DNA of 64,000 nucleotides from Deroplatys truncata (lineage: Eukaryota; Arthropoda; Insecta; Mantodea; Mantidae), in the NCBI GenBank assembly GCA_030765065.1, contig CM060977.1, forward strand, positions 126,050,295 through 126,114,294, given 5' to 3'. Each line of letters starts with the position of its first letter. Position 1 is the stretch's first letter. This document shows positions 38,409 to 51,800 of the stretch, piece after piece. The position numbers and the translations under genes are program-made. Under the pieces are notes generated by a model. The model was not told where the DNA came from, did no database searches, and saw only the letters and a list, made by a program, of their open reading frames with translations.

Positions 38409-41400
38409 TTATATAAACTATAATTATATACATACATATTTACCTTTAATATATGCCTCCTCAAGAATGTATTCATCGGCACTTTAAAAAATTCTAGCAG
38501 CCAAATTAATGGAGGGAAAATCTAACTTTTTTGGACATAAAGATCAAATGGTGATATAGTTTACTGATTTGGAAATTTTTCAGATCATTCATTTTATCAG
38601 TTTTATAAATTTTTGAAAATATGCCAAAATTGCAACTCTTTTGAACGTGGAGTTTTCAAAATTATCTTACAGGCATTAAGTGAAGCAATTTTTTTTTGTT
38701 ATTACTTGATTTTGTGGTGAAAATAGAAATTTATTTAATGGAGAAATAAACGTCAAATTTGGGAATTTTCAATGTTTTTGCCTTAATACCTCATTTTCGG
38801 CTCACTTTTTACAACTTTGCGAATTTATTTTTCCACCAGTTTAAGTCACATGTTGATGAAAGAGTGTGGATATATGCACAAAATATGTTCTTCCCAGTGC
38901 ATGAAAGATAATTTTGAAAACACCATGTACAAAAAGGTTGCAATTTTGGAATATTTTTTCAAAAAATTATAAAACTGATAAAATGAATGATGTGAAAAAC
39001 CACCAAAACACATAAACTGTATTACCATTTGATCTTTATGTCCAAAAAATTAGGTTTTTCCCTCCATTAATTTGGCTGCTAGAACTTTTTAAAGTGCAGA
39101 CAAATACTTTCTTGAGAGGATGTATGTGCTACAGAATGGTATAGTGGTAATAAACCTGATAATTTTAATTTAGTTACTTGAGTCTGTTTGCTTTAGGTTC
39201 ATTAATGTTCTAATTAGTCTTTTCTTAATTTAAAGATTGTATCTCCTGCAGTAGATTTTCCCCAGACTATACTAAATTGGATTAAACTATAACATAGGCA
39301 AAGTAGAGGTTAAGTAAATAAACAGAGAAGTTAGGGATAATGAAGCATTACTAACTGTGAAATGAGTCAGATATTTATTACCATCACTTACTTTGTCCTT
39401 GAATGCTCCCGAAACTAGTTCTGGCAAACATAAAGTAAGTGAAGGTAACAAATATCCAGTTCACTTTTACTAGTTGCCAGAAAGTAGACCTTCCTCATTA
39501 CATTAAAGCTGCTTACTACCTTATTGATGACTCAAAGAAAAGGTTTTCTACTACTTAGATTAGCAGTTAGATTTTCTATATGTGTGTCCCATTTCAGATG
39601 TACTCTGTATAAGCCAAGTACCTTTGTGGAAGTTTTCTATTGAATGTTTCTATTATTTAATTATCTGTGCCTTGAATTTAGTTTTCCTTTTGGAAAAATG
39701 AAATAGCTATGGGGTTTTCTGGGCTAATGAGCTATTCATTTTATTTCAACCATTCCTGCATATTTTGGATTACTATTGTAATGCTTCTGTCAAAGTCTTT
39801 TTTATTGTTGCTTTTAATATTTATTGTAGTATCATCAGTAAATAGCATGATGGTATGAGGCTGCAAGTAAATTGGTACATCACTTATGTATATTAAAAAT
39901 AATAAGGCCCCATGAACTGAGCCTTATGGTATTCCACAGATCATACATTTCCTGCCTGAGTGATATGTTTCAAATGTGAATGTATACTTTCATTTTTCTG
40001 TATCATTTCAGTGACTTATTCATGTCTTGATTAACTAGATCAAACATTTTTTAGATAGAACCAAAAAGGTCCTATTTTATTTCTATATTATCTAAGTAAA
40101 TCAACATTTCAAATTAAATTGAGTTTTATTTATGGGTGCTCTTTAACTACTATGGTTCTTAGCATCCTATTCTATAGTGGGCATGAAAGACCAGAAATTT
40201 TCTCAGAGGACTGTTTATTGGCTTGAGGTTCTTTTACATGCTGTAAATCTATGACATGGGACAGGACCACCAGTTTTACTTCCCTTCTGAAGGAAGCCAT
40301 GCTAAGGATTTTTACACCCGAAGATATCCATTGCCCTCTGCTGGTTTTGAATCCACGACCTAGGGAACTAGAGACTAGCATGGTACCCCTAGACCACGGA
40401 GGATGACATCATCCAAAGTTAAGCTAAATATTTCTGCTTCTATTGATTTTCCCTTAATGAACCTGCTTTGTGTCGAGTTTAATATTCCATATTTTTTTAA
40501 GATAACTTTTCCTTTCTTTTTCTCCTTTTTTGTGTAAAGTAATCAAGACTATGAACGATGTGGTGATGGAAATGAATAACAGGCCCATTGGAGCTGACTA
40601 TCATCTGCCACTTATTTTCCAGTAGCAAAATTTCAGTAAGAAAGAGGCTTATTAGGCAAATTTTGTCTTCACCTGGAATTGAACTTAGACTCATCAGGTT
40701 GACGTTCTAAACTGGTATTTTTATCTTCTTAATAGACTGTAGTGCTTTATATTGCCATAGGTATTAAAGGGTACCATTGGAAAACATTTGTCATGTTTAG
40801 TTATACAAGTTGAAAATATTTTAGGAAATAAGAGTAATATGCATATTTACATGATTATTTAATGAAATTCATACACAATTTTAGGAAGATAAACATAAAA
40901 CTCAGGTAAAATTTGGAAGTAAAAGCTTTCTTTTGAAAAAAATTCAAAGTGCATTGCTTTCTGCTGTAGTCTAACATTACAACAGCCATTCAACTGATTT
41001 ATACTGTAATTAAACCAACATTAAAAAAAAGGTGTTGTAGAGGGGTGGTCATATAAGAGAATTCCATAAGTATGTATGAAAAAGATACTTGAGATCCAGA
41101 GATCAGTTAATGCCATAGTTTTTATATTAATGAGCATTTAATGTCTTTAAACAAAAGAACTTAGTATAAGTCTTACCTCATTTGGACGTTGGTGATTGGT
41201 ATAAAAGAATTGTGTGACATTTCCGTAGTTATCTTTCCGTGTTGCAAGTCTGTCTAAGTGATCATAATAATATCGAACATCAAACCTTCCTCGTTTTGTA
41301 GCTCGTACCTGAAGTGAACATGAAAAAGGATCAATATTTGTTGGAAATAATTCAACTTGAATGACTTCTGATAATTTTTTTTAGTAAGATGGAACTCAGC

Positions 41401-42857
41401 ATATTAAAGTATTATTCTACTGATTTATTGCATTTCATATGCTATCTATTTCAGGCATATTTTTATTCAGGTACTTAGTTAGAACTTTTGATACTCTATC
41501 TTTCTCTATGCTGACACAGAATTAAATATGAAATTAATGAAAAAGTGTCAACATCTATGATACTCACCAGCAAACCTTTTGCGTTGTAATGAAAACGTTC
41601 TTCTCTTGCATTCTGCACAACAAGTCCTCTATTATCATACCGATATAATCCTTCTCCAAACTTCACAATCCGATCCATCACATTGTATTCCATTGGAATG
41701 GTGTTACCCCTAAAGAAATAAAATTATTTATTCAGGGTAACTATTTTCAGATAACTCCTACCCTTGTAAGATGTCATCATTTAAAAGCAAGATAATGAAC
41801 AGAATGTACAATGAATATTCTCCCCGAGACAAGAGTCTATAATTGCTGAAGGTTATCAGCATTTAGCTTTTTATAAAGAGAGAGAACTCAAAATATATTA
41901 TCAAAATAGAATACTGATATCCAGGCTTGTAAAATTATCAGCAAGTTGTTGGTGCTATATAATAATGGATCATCAGCTCTTTAGTGATACTTTAGAAATC
42001 ATAGCATCATAGATTTTTACACAATCTCTATTATAGAACTTTACAAAGGTTGCTCTTGAAATGGTATTATTCATGCTGTAACTAAACTTTCTGTCTTATA
42101 TTTGAAAAATCTGATGTGTTACATTCACATGAATTTTCTCTACCCCTTATCACTTATTAGGGGTATACAAATTATTCTTATATGATATGATTTTCCTATA
42201 TACTTTATTCTGGAAATGCTGCATTATGCATTTCATTGCAGGTACAAAGGGAACAGTGATAGTCAAATGTTTTAGAACTGGATGGTATATGTTGGCCTTA
42301 AAATTCCATACTTTTCCATGACACTGCTTGAAGCAACTGATCATCAACAGGACTGTACCGAACAATTCAAACCATTTTTAACAGATATATCAGAAATGGC
42401 TGATGCCACAAAAAAAGGTATTTGAAATAAAATGTGTGTTTCAAAGAGATCTACATTTTTTGTGTAGTATGTTTTTGTCTATTGCTTAATGTTTACTATT
42501 TATACAAGATTATATAAAATGCCTTCTAAATGAACAGGACTTCTCAGTCTGTTTCCAGTAAATTCAAGATATACATTTTATTTATCATGTAAATAGCTTT
42601 AATGTATGGTATTTTAATCAAAATCATTACAGCCATTTTTTAGAAAATAAAAAATTTCAAAAAATGTTCTGTGTAAAGGAAGTTGTGGGTGGGGGATTTT
42701 CTTGAAATCTTTGTGCCACATATTTGGAATACACTGATCTTAAATACGAAGTTTGGTATTTATCTGACTTTTCATTTTTTGAGTTATGGTGTTCACAGAT
42801 ACAGACATGAACATTTTTCTAAAAAAAAAATGCACACACGCACTCACATGCACACGC

Positions 42858-42899
<42 letters not shown>

Positions 42900-45800
42900 C
42901 TTTAAAATCTCAGTATCAAATTTTTGGATGGAATACAATACTTCCCCTAGTGAATACACAAAGTCTGCTGTAATGATAGTTTTCTGACTGGCTAATGTGA
43001 ATGCATTATTTTGGCATAGGTCTCCATTGGTCATACAGTATCTGCCATTTGTTCCATGCTAATAATTCTGACTCTGGCTGTATCAGAAGTTTGTTGAAAT
43101 ACCTGATTACAATGGATGTGGTCAGAATTTGTGGAAATGCACTATCATTCAGACTTCTTTAGTGCACATGTCCGGAAAATCATTAAACTTATAGGTTTGT
43201 TGAAACAAACCTTAATGTGGAGAATGTTGAAACACTGACTAAAAATTTGAAACCAAATATTTTTAATACCCTCACACATTGAGTTTTATATCAGCCTGAC
43301 AAAAGCACGAAAACTCTTGATCAGGCTTGCCTGAAAATTATTTAGTCCTGATTTGAGCTGTTCATTTTGAGTGGATAAGGCTTCCTATATTCATCAAATT
43401 TAACTATGGAACTTCAGGCAGCTCTGTGGAGAAGGCTTGACCCTGATTGTAGTGACTATGCCATACAGTGCAATTCTCAGTCCATGCTTATATCTTGTTT
43501 TAATTGTGTGTTCTTTATTATTATCTATACATATCCAAAATGAATGTACCAAATAGTATCAAAGTATGAGAGTAGCATGCATACATTACATTCAAGAGGT
43601 CATGAATTTGAAACTTATTTGGTGTGAGTTAACTGGATCGGTATTTTAATTTCACTAATACTTATACTAAATAGATGAAGTATTGCATTCTACCCCAAAA
43701 TTTTCATTATTTTTGATTTTCTCAAAAATGGTTCTAACAGTTTTGATTAAAATAGGTAGGATATGTTTAAGATATTCATGTAGGGTGCTGGGGTAGTGTA
43801 GGGTGCTGGGGTAGTGCAGTGGTTTCGTTTCTGGCTTTTGTACTGAGAGTCCAGGGTTCGATTCCCAGCTCTGGGGATGCCACAAAATACAGGCAATTTT
43901 AAGTCGGCTTTATCCATGCCTTTACCTCTTGCTCATGTAAAGTACAGATGTTTCAAAATGAATCATCCAATTTCACAAGCCTATATCTTTTACATGCATG
44001 CACATAAAACCTTGGGATAAAGTTCATTATACGTTTAGCACCACAAAGTTTTTATTTGCATCATTTGGAAGCATTTCACAAATGTTCAATGTTACCTCTG
44101 CAGGAGTACACAAGCATTCAGATAGTAGTCAAACTCATCACATACTTGTGCGAGCAGCCAGTGATGTTTCTATGTCACAGTTTGCCTAAAGTTCTTGGAT
44201 GGAGTCATTGACAAACCCCCCCAAAAAAATCATATGCCATCACTGCAAAATCTGCCAATAGTCACATGAGGAATGGCTAGATCTTGACTGTGAGGCAGTA
44301 TTTTAAACCATAACATGCTGTAAATGCCAGAGTGATTGTAGTGTAAATTAATATTATTGTATGTACAGGATTTTAGATGTTTGTTAGCCATAAGCATTGT
44401 TAGGAAATAAGTTTACACGGCCTCACTGAAACTGACAATAGAAGTGGGTAACAATAAACCGACTGACAATGAAGTGGGTAACAATAAACAGAGGGGGTGA
44501 GTTGTTTATCACTAAGAAGAGACAAACAAATGACGTCAGGGTAGCGTGCCTTTCTTTAGAAATGGAGGGAATATCTTCCCTAGAGCATATGTGTTCGTAG
44601 TAGTGATTGGCTGACAAAACAGACACTAATGTTGACACGATTTGGTAACCAATAGCAGCTCTATTATAATGTTTAGGCATTTCGAGGTGAAGGAGTATAT
44701 ATTCTTGAGCCATAAGCAAGTTTCACGCAGTTCTTAGGAATCTTTCGTGAGGTGCACATCATACAGTTTGGAAGAATCTCTTGTCTCAGTGTTAGTTACA
44801 AAATGTGAAGTACGCAGCAACTAATACGACAGTAATTACATTTGGAAATATAACAGTTTCAGTCAGGCATGTATAAAGATTAAATATGTGAATTATTAAT
44901 TAAGTGTGATGGCAATAAAAGTGTAAAAACAAATTATTTTATCAGTGTTATCTTTTAGCAACAACTTCTTTCCATTTACACGCCCTGCTCAGAGATACTT
45001 GGTTAACTGAGTAATAATAGCTAGCCAGAGGACAAAGAAACCAAATTTTAAAATAATAAAACAACAACAGGCGCCCAGCAAATAAGATAACACGAGCTGA
45101 TTACTGCGACAACTGACATGAGTAGACCTTTGTGCACTACGTACAAGACTCTGGTGAATACCCTATACATGTTGTTCTGGCATATGGGTGCGATCTGTCG
45201 AATGTGGATTTTCCCTTACATATACAACCAGTGTCTTGAAACTGCTGGTCTGAATGTAGAATGTTCCGAGCTTCAGTACTGCACTCTTGACGAAACTCAA
45301 GCCGCACAGCAGTAACTGAATTGCACCTGTTGAAGCTGAGAATGCAAAATGCTTTTTTTTTTTTTTTGCATTGTTGTCACCATCTCGATTCTCAAATTTT
45401 GGATACTGAAATATTAATCTGTGGTACTGAATGAGTGAGCGAGCAAGCTAGCTGCACTAGGAAAATCCCTACTGGCAAATGTGTGAACCATTAACTTGCA
45501 GCTGGCACCAAGGTCAATTTGTAGTCTTACTGTGTATTGTAAAATTTGCTGCAAGGTTCTATCTGCATTCATTTAGAAGATATTGTCTTATGAAATTGGA
45601 AGATTCTTTTTTAAACATCCTGTACACCTGTGGTTTGGAGTCTGCGGTAAAAGCCACAGGTCCTCTCATTCCACTGGCACCCTCATCATCGCCCTACCAT
45701 CGGAGGTAATGGATTCACCTGCTGGGTGCCTCCACCTCAGAAATGGATCCAGTCATCACTTTATGGAATGAGGTTAACACTCAAAAGTCATGAACCTTCA

Positions 45801-48800
45801 TAGAAAATCATATGTGGGAAGCATTAGAGACAACGATGGTGAGCTGTTTGTATGGGAAATAAAATATATATCTTGAATTTTCTGGGAATAGCCCGTAAAG
45901 CACTCATCATTCTGAATGACTTTTGTACAATTGATAAGCTGTAAGAGATAGACCAAATCTTACCACACAAAAAATGCAGATCTCATTAAAACACAAAATT
46001 TATGTGATATATATTTGTAGCATTAACTTATTCCAAGATGATATGTATTGCCTGTTTGTGATATTAAATACTTCATACTTTTTAAACATCTAATTCACTA
46101 TTATTTTTTTCTCATAGTCATGCAAAGGGAATTGAATTTCAAAGCCATCACATAATTATTGCTTAAGCCTACTGTATTCCCCTTGTACCTGCAGTGAGAT
46201 GTGTAATAAAACCATTTCTGAAAATGTCTGAACTGATAAATATGAAGAAATTAGAAGAGCAAGCTCTTATAAGAATAGTTTGTAGAGGAGTGGATAAAGA
46301 AGTTCATGTGAATGTAACACAATATTTTTTTCCCCTTAACCTCAGAAGAAGAATGTCAGCTAATTCTCCAGTCATCTGAGCATCATTTAACGCATTTCAT
46401 TCATTCACCATTCAATATGGTGTTGGCCCTTGTCACCAGAGATGGGAACTTATGAACTGTGGGTGTTATATTAAAATTTTAACTTGAAAAAACCATGGCT
46501 AATATGTGTGTAGCCTCCATGGATGAAGAGACAAGGAAAATAAAATAGAGTATTTATTTATTCACATCCACATATCCACATAACCACAAATATTTACTGT
46601 GAATCCACTGCTAAGCTTTTCTACTAGGGCTGTCCTGAAGTACCCGACCTAACAAAGTAAACACAAAAATGTTGGGAAAAAACATCTTTATTTCTGTACA
46701 TAGTCTCCTTTCAGCTGGATACACTTTTCCCAGTGGTGTTCAATAGCTTTGAAACCCTGTTTATTTTGAGAATCGTCGAGTTATGCAAAATAGCCATCAA
46801 CTACAGACTCCAGCTCTTCAATGTTGGCAAATCTTTTAGCACCAAGCTATTTCTTCAACTTTGGAAGTAGAAAATAATCAGAGGGGGCTAAATCTGGTGA
46901 ATAGGGTGCATGATAAAGCAATTAAAACTTTAACTCATTGATTTTGGCCATGGTGATAATCGATGTGCGAACTGGTGCATAGGCTTGATGAAATAAAAGT
47001 TTCTTTTCCACTAAATGCGGTTGTTTTTGCTTGATTTCATCATTCAAATGCTGCAATAAGTTTGCATAATACTTGCCATTGATTTCTTTTCCTTTTTGAA
47101 GATAATCAATGAAAATTATTCAACACACATTCCAAAAAAACTGACACCATGCCCTTGCCTGCAAATGGAACTGTCTCACCTTTTTTGGAGCCAATTCTCC
47201 CCTTTCAATCCACTGTTTTGACTGTTCCTTCATCTCAGGTGTGAAGTGATGGACCCATGTTTCATCTATGGTTATGAATTGATACAAAAACTTTGCTTTA
47301 TTGCAGCAAAACATCGCCAAACACTCGACTGAAACATCTTCACGATGCTGCTTTTGTTCTATTGTGAGTAAACGCTGCATCCATCTTGCTCACAACTTTC
47401 TCATGTCTAAATTTTCAATCAGTATGTGATGTACAGCACTTTTTGAAATGCCTACGATGTCTGCTAGCTCACACACTTTTAGTTGACGGTCATCCAATAC
47501 CATTTTGTGGATTTTCTTCACAATTTCTAGCATGATCACCTCATTTGGTTGATCCTATGATGTTCGTATTGGCAGCTCGTACGGCCTCGCTTAAACTCTG
47601 CCACCCAATATTTTACTGTTGCAAACGAAGGAGCAGACTCCCCCAGAGTAGACTCTAGTTCAGCTTTAATATTAGTTGGACTAAGACCTTTCAAATGAAA
47701 GTATTGTATCACATAATGATGTCCAGTTTTATCCAAGTTTACAAATTTGCTGAGAACGTTCATTATTGATGGCTGCCAAACAATTACTAAATGATGTAGC
47801 ATCATCAAACTTTAGACTTAAGCTTTATAAGGTTACTACTTTCTACAACAGTCATTTGTTTGCAACAACAACCACTATCTATATATCAGGTTGGGTACTT
47901 CTGGGAGTGCCCTCATACATGTATATATATTCACTAAAATGGGACTGAGGGATATGGAAGTGTGTGGATTTCTTGTTCATGCATTACATCTAACGCCTTT
48001 TAACATTTTACAAACAAATTCAAATACATTCATACAATACAGATAAATTCTTTAAAAATTCATATTTTGAATTATGTAACCCAAAGCTTGGGTAATGGCA
48101 TGTGAGCACATTTCTGCCATCATCACAAAGCATACGGGTTTCGTTGTGTATTCCCTTTTGCAGCATACCAAAACACTACTGAAATGGATGCAACCTGTTT
48201 TGTCTGTCTACACATAACATTAATGGCTAAAACAATTTAAGCACAATTGACCTTAGATTTCATAAAATAGATAAATATGAACATCTTGTAATTAAATTTA
48301 CCTGTAGGTCAGAGAGAGCATATTTCCATTGGCATCATAGCGGAAGCCCCATGGTTCTTGGGCTTCTACACCTGAAAGCTGTCCATCTGCATCCCAAGTG
48401 TAATTCTTGACATTAGTGTAGGTGTTTACTCCAACATTTCTTGTATAAGTTCGTGTCTGGCTTATCCGGCTAGAAACACAAGTGCAATACTCATTTTAAG
48501 TTTTTGTTACTTTAATATAATTTAGATTTAGATATCAGATGAGTGTATTTAGCTCACCTGCGAGCATCATAGGTAAACTCCATTCTGAAGACTTCCATTC
48601 TATGAATGGTAACAGCAATTTGTGTTTCTTGAAAATGGTTATTGCTCCAGCGAGAGAATATAGCTGTTCCATCAAACACTGTTGTTTCATTTGGTCGGGG
48701 TTGTGATACCTTGAGATAAAATTCAAACATTCTATTACTCTATTCTTATCATATACTAGAGTGAACAAAAATGTTCAAAATCTTGCTTAAATCCACTTAC

Positions 48801-51800
48801 TCTGTGGTTTACTATATAGCACATCTGATTAGTAAATTGAGGGTCTGAGTTTGAATCTCATTTGGTGATTTACTTAGATAAAGTTAATACTGGGCTTTTT
48901 CCTTATTTTGATATTATGCCAGTGTTTTCTTAATGTTTAAACTTGATCCTTAAATTTAGGACAAAAGTAATCGGATACACATGCAATTTCTGAAGGCAAT
49001 GCTGGGAATGAAATTTTCAATTATTATATCTGGATTAAGTAACTGATGAAACAATATGTCCTTTGGAATACTTTACAGGAATAAACTACCTACTTATTCA
49101 ATATGAACACTCAAGAAGTTCTCAAGTTAAGTGGAAGTTTCCTACTATTTATATTACAAATTTTATACAATGAGTGTTTTCATCTACCAGAAAGTAGTGC
49201 ATGAGGACTATTAAAGTAATCCACTGCTCTAACTAATAATACATAGGTATAATTGAAATTCTGAGTGATTGGTAACGCTTTAATTTCACTTACTAACTTT
49301 TTACTCAGAATATGTTTCGAAGATGTTTGTCTCCAACACCAGCTGTACATCCACCGGTGTCTGGAAGGAGATCCCCAAATTCAGTGTCGGATGTACTGCC
49401 ACCTAGCTGTCTAGTGGAAGATGGCAGTACAACTGACACTCAATTAGGGGAACTGCTTCCAAATGCCAGTGCACATACAGTTAACAATGGAGACAAATGT
49501 CTTCAAATGTTCTGAGTGAAACCTTAGTAAGTGAAACTAAAGTATCACCAATTCACTCACAATTTCAATTATGTTATAAAGTTTCAGTGTTTATAATCAC
49601 TTCTAATAACTCAGTATGTAACATGTAGATAGTCTTAGAGAATATTCCTTCACACTTTTTAATTGAGAGAAAAGAAGATAGTTTTAAGCACATACCTTGA
49701 ACTGGCCCAGTTGCTCTGGTGCACCAGTTCGAGAATTGTAACCAAGAATGTGTTCTGGAAGATTTTGACCACCTATTCTGCCTTGGATTCCAGTCAAACG
49801 GAAGTTGGTATCATATTCATATGTGAATTTAGCATTGCTTAGTCCTGTCTTTGCTCCAAAATCTAATCTTTCTTCCATTAGCAAACCAGCAACATATTGA
49901 TAATCCCATCGATATTCAAATTCCTTCTCAGAGTGTAGGACCTCACTAGGAAATCCTGTCAGAGGAGAATAGTTAATCTGACTCCTGCCATCACCATGGA
50001 GCACCTAAAGCAAAATAAGTCAGATGTTACTGCTACAAGAATGTGACAGCAGAAAACCTGGACACAGAAAATAATTTTATTTAGATAATTTGATTAAGAA
50101 ATGCCTATGTATTACATGTGGTGCAAAGCCAATTCAATAACTTTATTTTTCTACAAGAAATTTATACAGATATGCACTATGAGAAGATTCCTGTGAGTGT
50201 TGCATTTCATAAAAATTTCTGTTTCATCCCTGTCTAAAAGATGGATTAAATGGAATCTGGAACATTTACAATACTATTATCTGTAAAATTCAGTGATGGT
50301 TTTGAAAAATGAAATTACACGTAGTAAAGCCCAGATAAACATCCTTTTCTTTTTCATCTTCAGAAAATACCAGGATTATATACAGGTTTACTCAAAATGA
50401 AGAAGCAGATTTTAAATATTAATTTCTAATGAACGACAATAGATAGTGACACATATAACACTTCACTGAATAGAGAAAAGTTCTAAGCCCCCACCTATTA
50501 GTTCCATTCAATGCCTACAGCGACCCTGGGTTTGTTTACGAGAAAATGGCAATACCTTAGGAACAATCATTTTGTGTGCTGCAGTATGCAAAGAGTGAAA
50601 CCATTGTTTCATTACAGTGTGCATTCTCAAGTAGGTTAATTTCTGCTCCACATATGGAAGTCAATTTGAAGTAGTTCTTATTTTAGGAGGAGCTGTATTG
50701 TATTTCGATTTTTGGGGAGCCGAACTTGAAGTAGTTGCAAACGCACGTATGGCACCCGGTAGCCTTCGCCCCAAAATTTAAAAATATTAACTTTGTAATT
50801 CGACTGTTTCTTTAAATATTATATATTTATGTTTGCCTCGACTGTGTCAGTATTATTGTTAGAGACATGGATTTCTTTGCAGGGAGTGGTGCGGCTAAGA
50901 ATGTAGGCTTACACAGATTATAATTTTTACTTTACTACTTTTATTAATCCTTGACACAATTTAAATAACAATTCACTCATATAGAGAGCTGTAAGATTCT
51001 TTTGTTAATTACTTGCACTTTTTAACACAAACTATTTTTTTTGTCTCACACTGAATACGTATTATACTTCTCGAGGACACATCTCGCGTCCGGTTAGTAA
51101 TGCTGTCTACTAGCAACTGACTTCTGAATTTGTACAATTTGCCCTATTTCAGTTTCTGATTGGCTAATCCTACCCCAATACAATACTTTCATTTAACTTA
51201 AGCTATTTTCTGGTTGTTGATTGGTTAATTATAAACTGTTTCAAAATTTACATTATTGTTGCTCCAATAATGACTAGTAGCATTATTAAACTTTCTTACT
51301 CATTATTGCCTCAAGGTTACCTCATTGTTAGCAACTTTTAGCCTATTATTTTCACAGCTCCTACATTATTAAATTACGTAATATATTCACATAACATTAT
51401 TGAACATGTACATAACAATATAAACATTAATACAATGACTGTTACATGCATTTTATATATTATATTATACACATATTGCTTTAGGGTGGGCTGTTATTAT
51501 ATTTTATATTGTATAATTTGACTAAAATCATTTAAGTGTTAAAAATACTGCCTCAATTTCGTTTAAGTTCAACAAAGAGCCACCTTTTCATAAACAGCTT
51601 TACAATGGTACAGGAAATTCATAGAAGGTGGTTGCATATACAAAGGGAAGAGCACTGTTCATTCTTGCACAACAAATGGTGCTCATTTTGAATGCATAAA
51701 ATACAACTTTGAACTTTCCTTATCCAGTGATGTATCGTATGTGTCGCTCTCTATTGTCATTCATTAGAAATAAATATTTAACATCTGCTCCTTTTTGAAT

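Noticed and set aside
50690..51370. A further solo LTR
   Set aside because: CCAAT-like and TATA-like words are present, but no TG...CA ends with a target duplication could be fixed.
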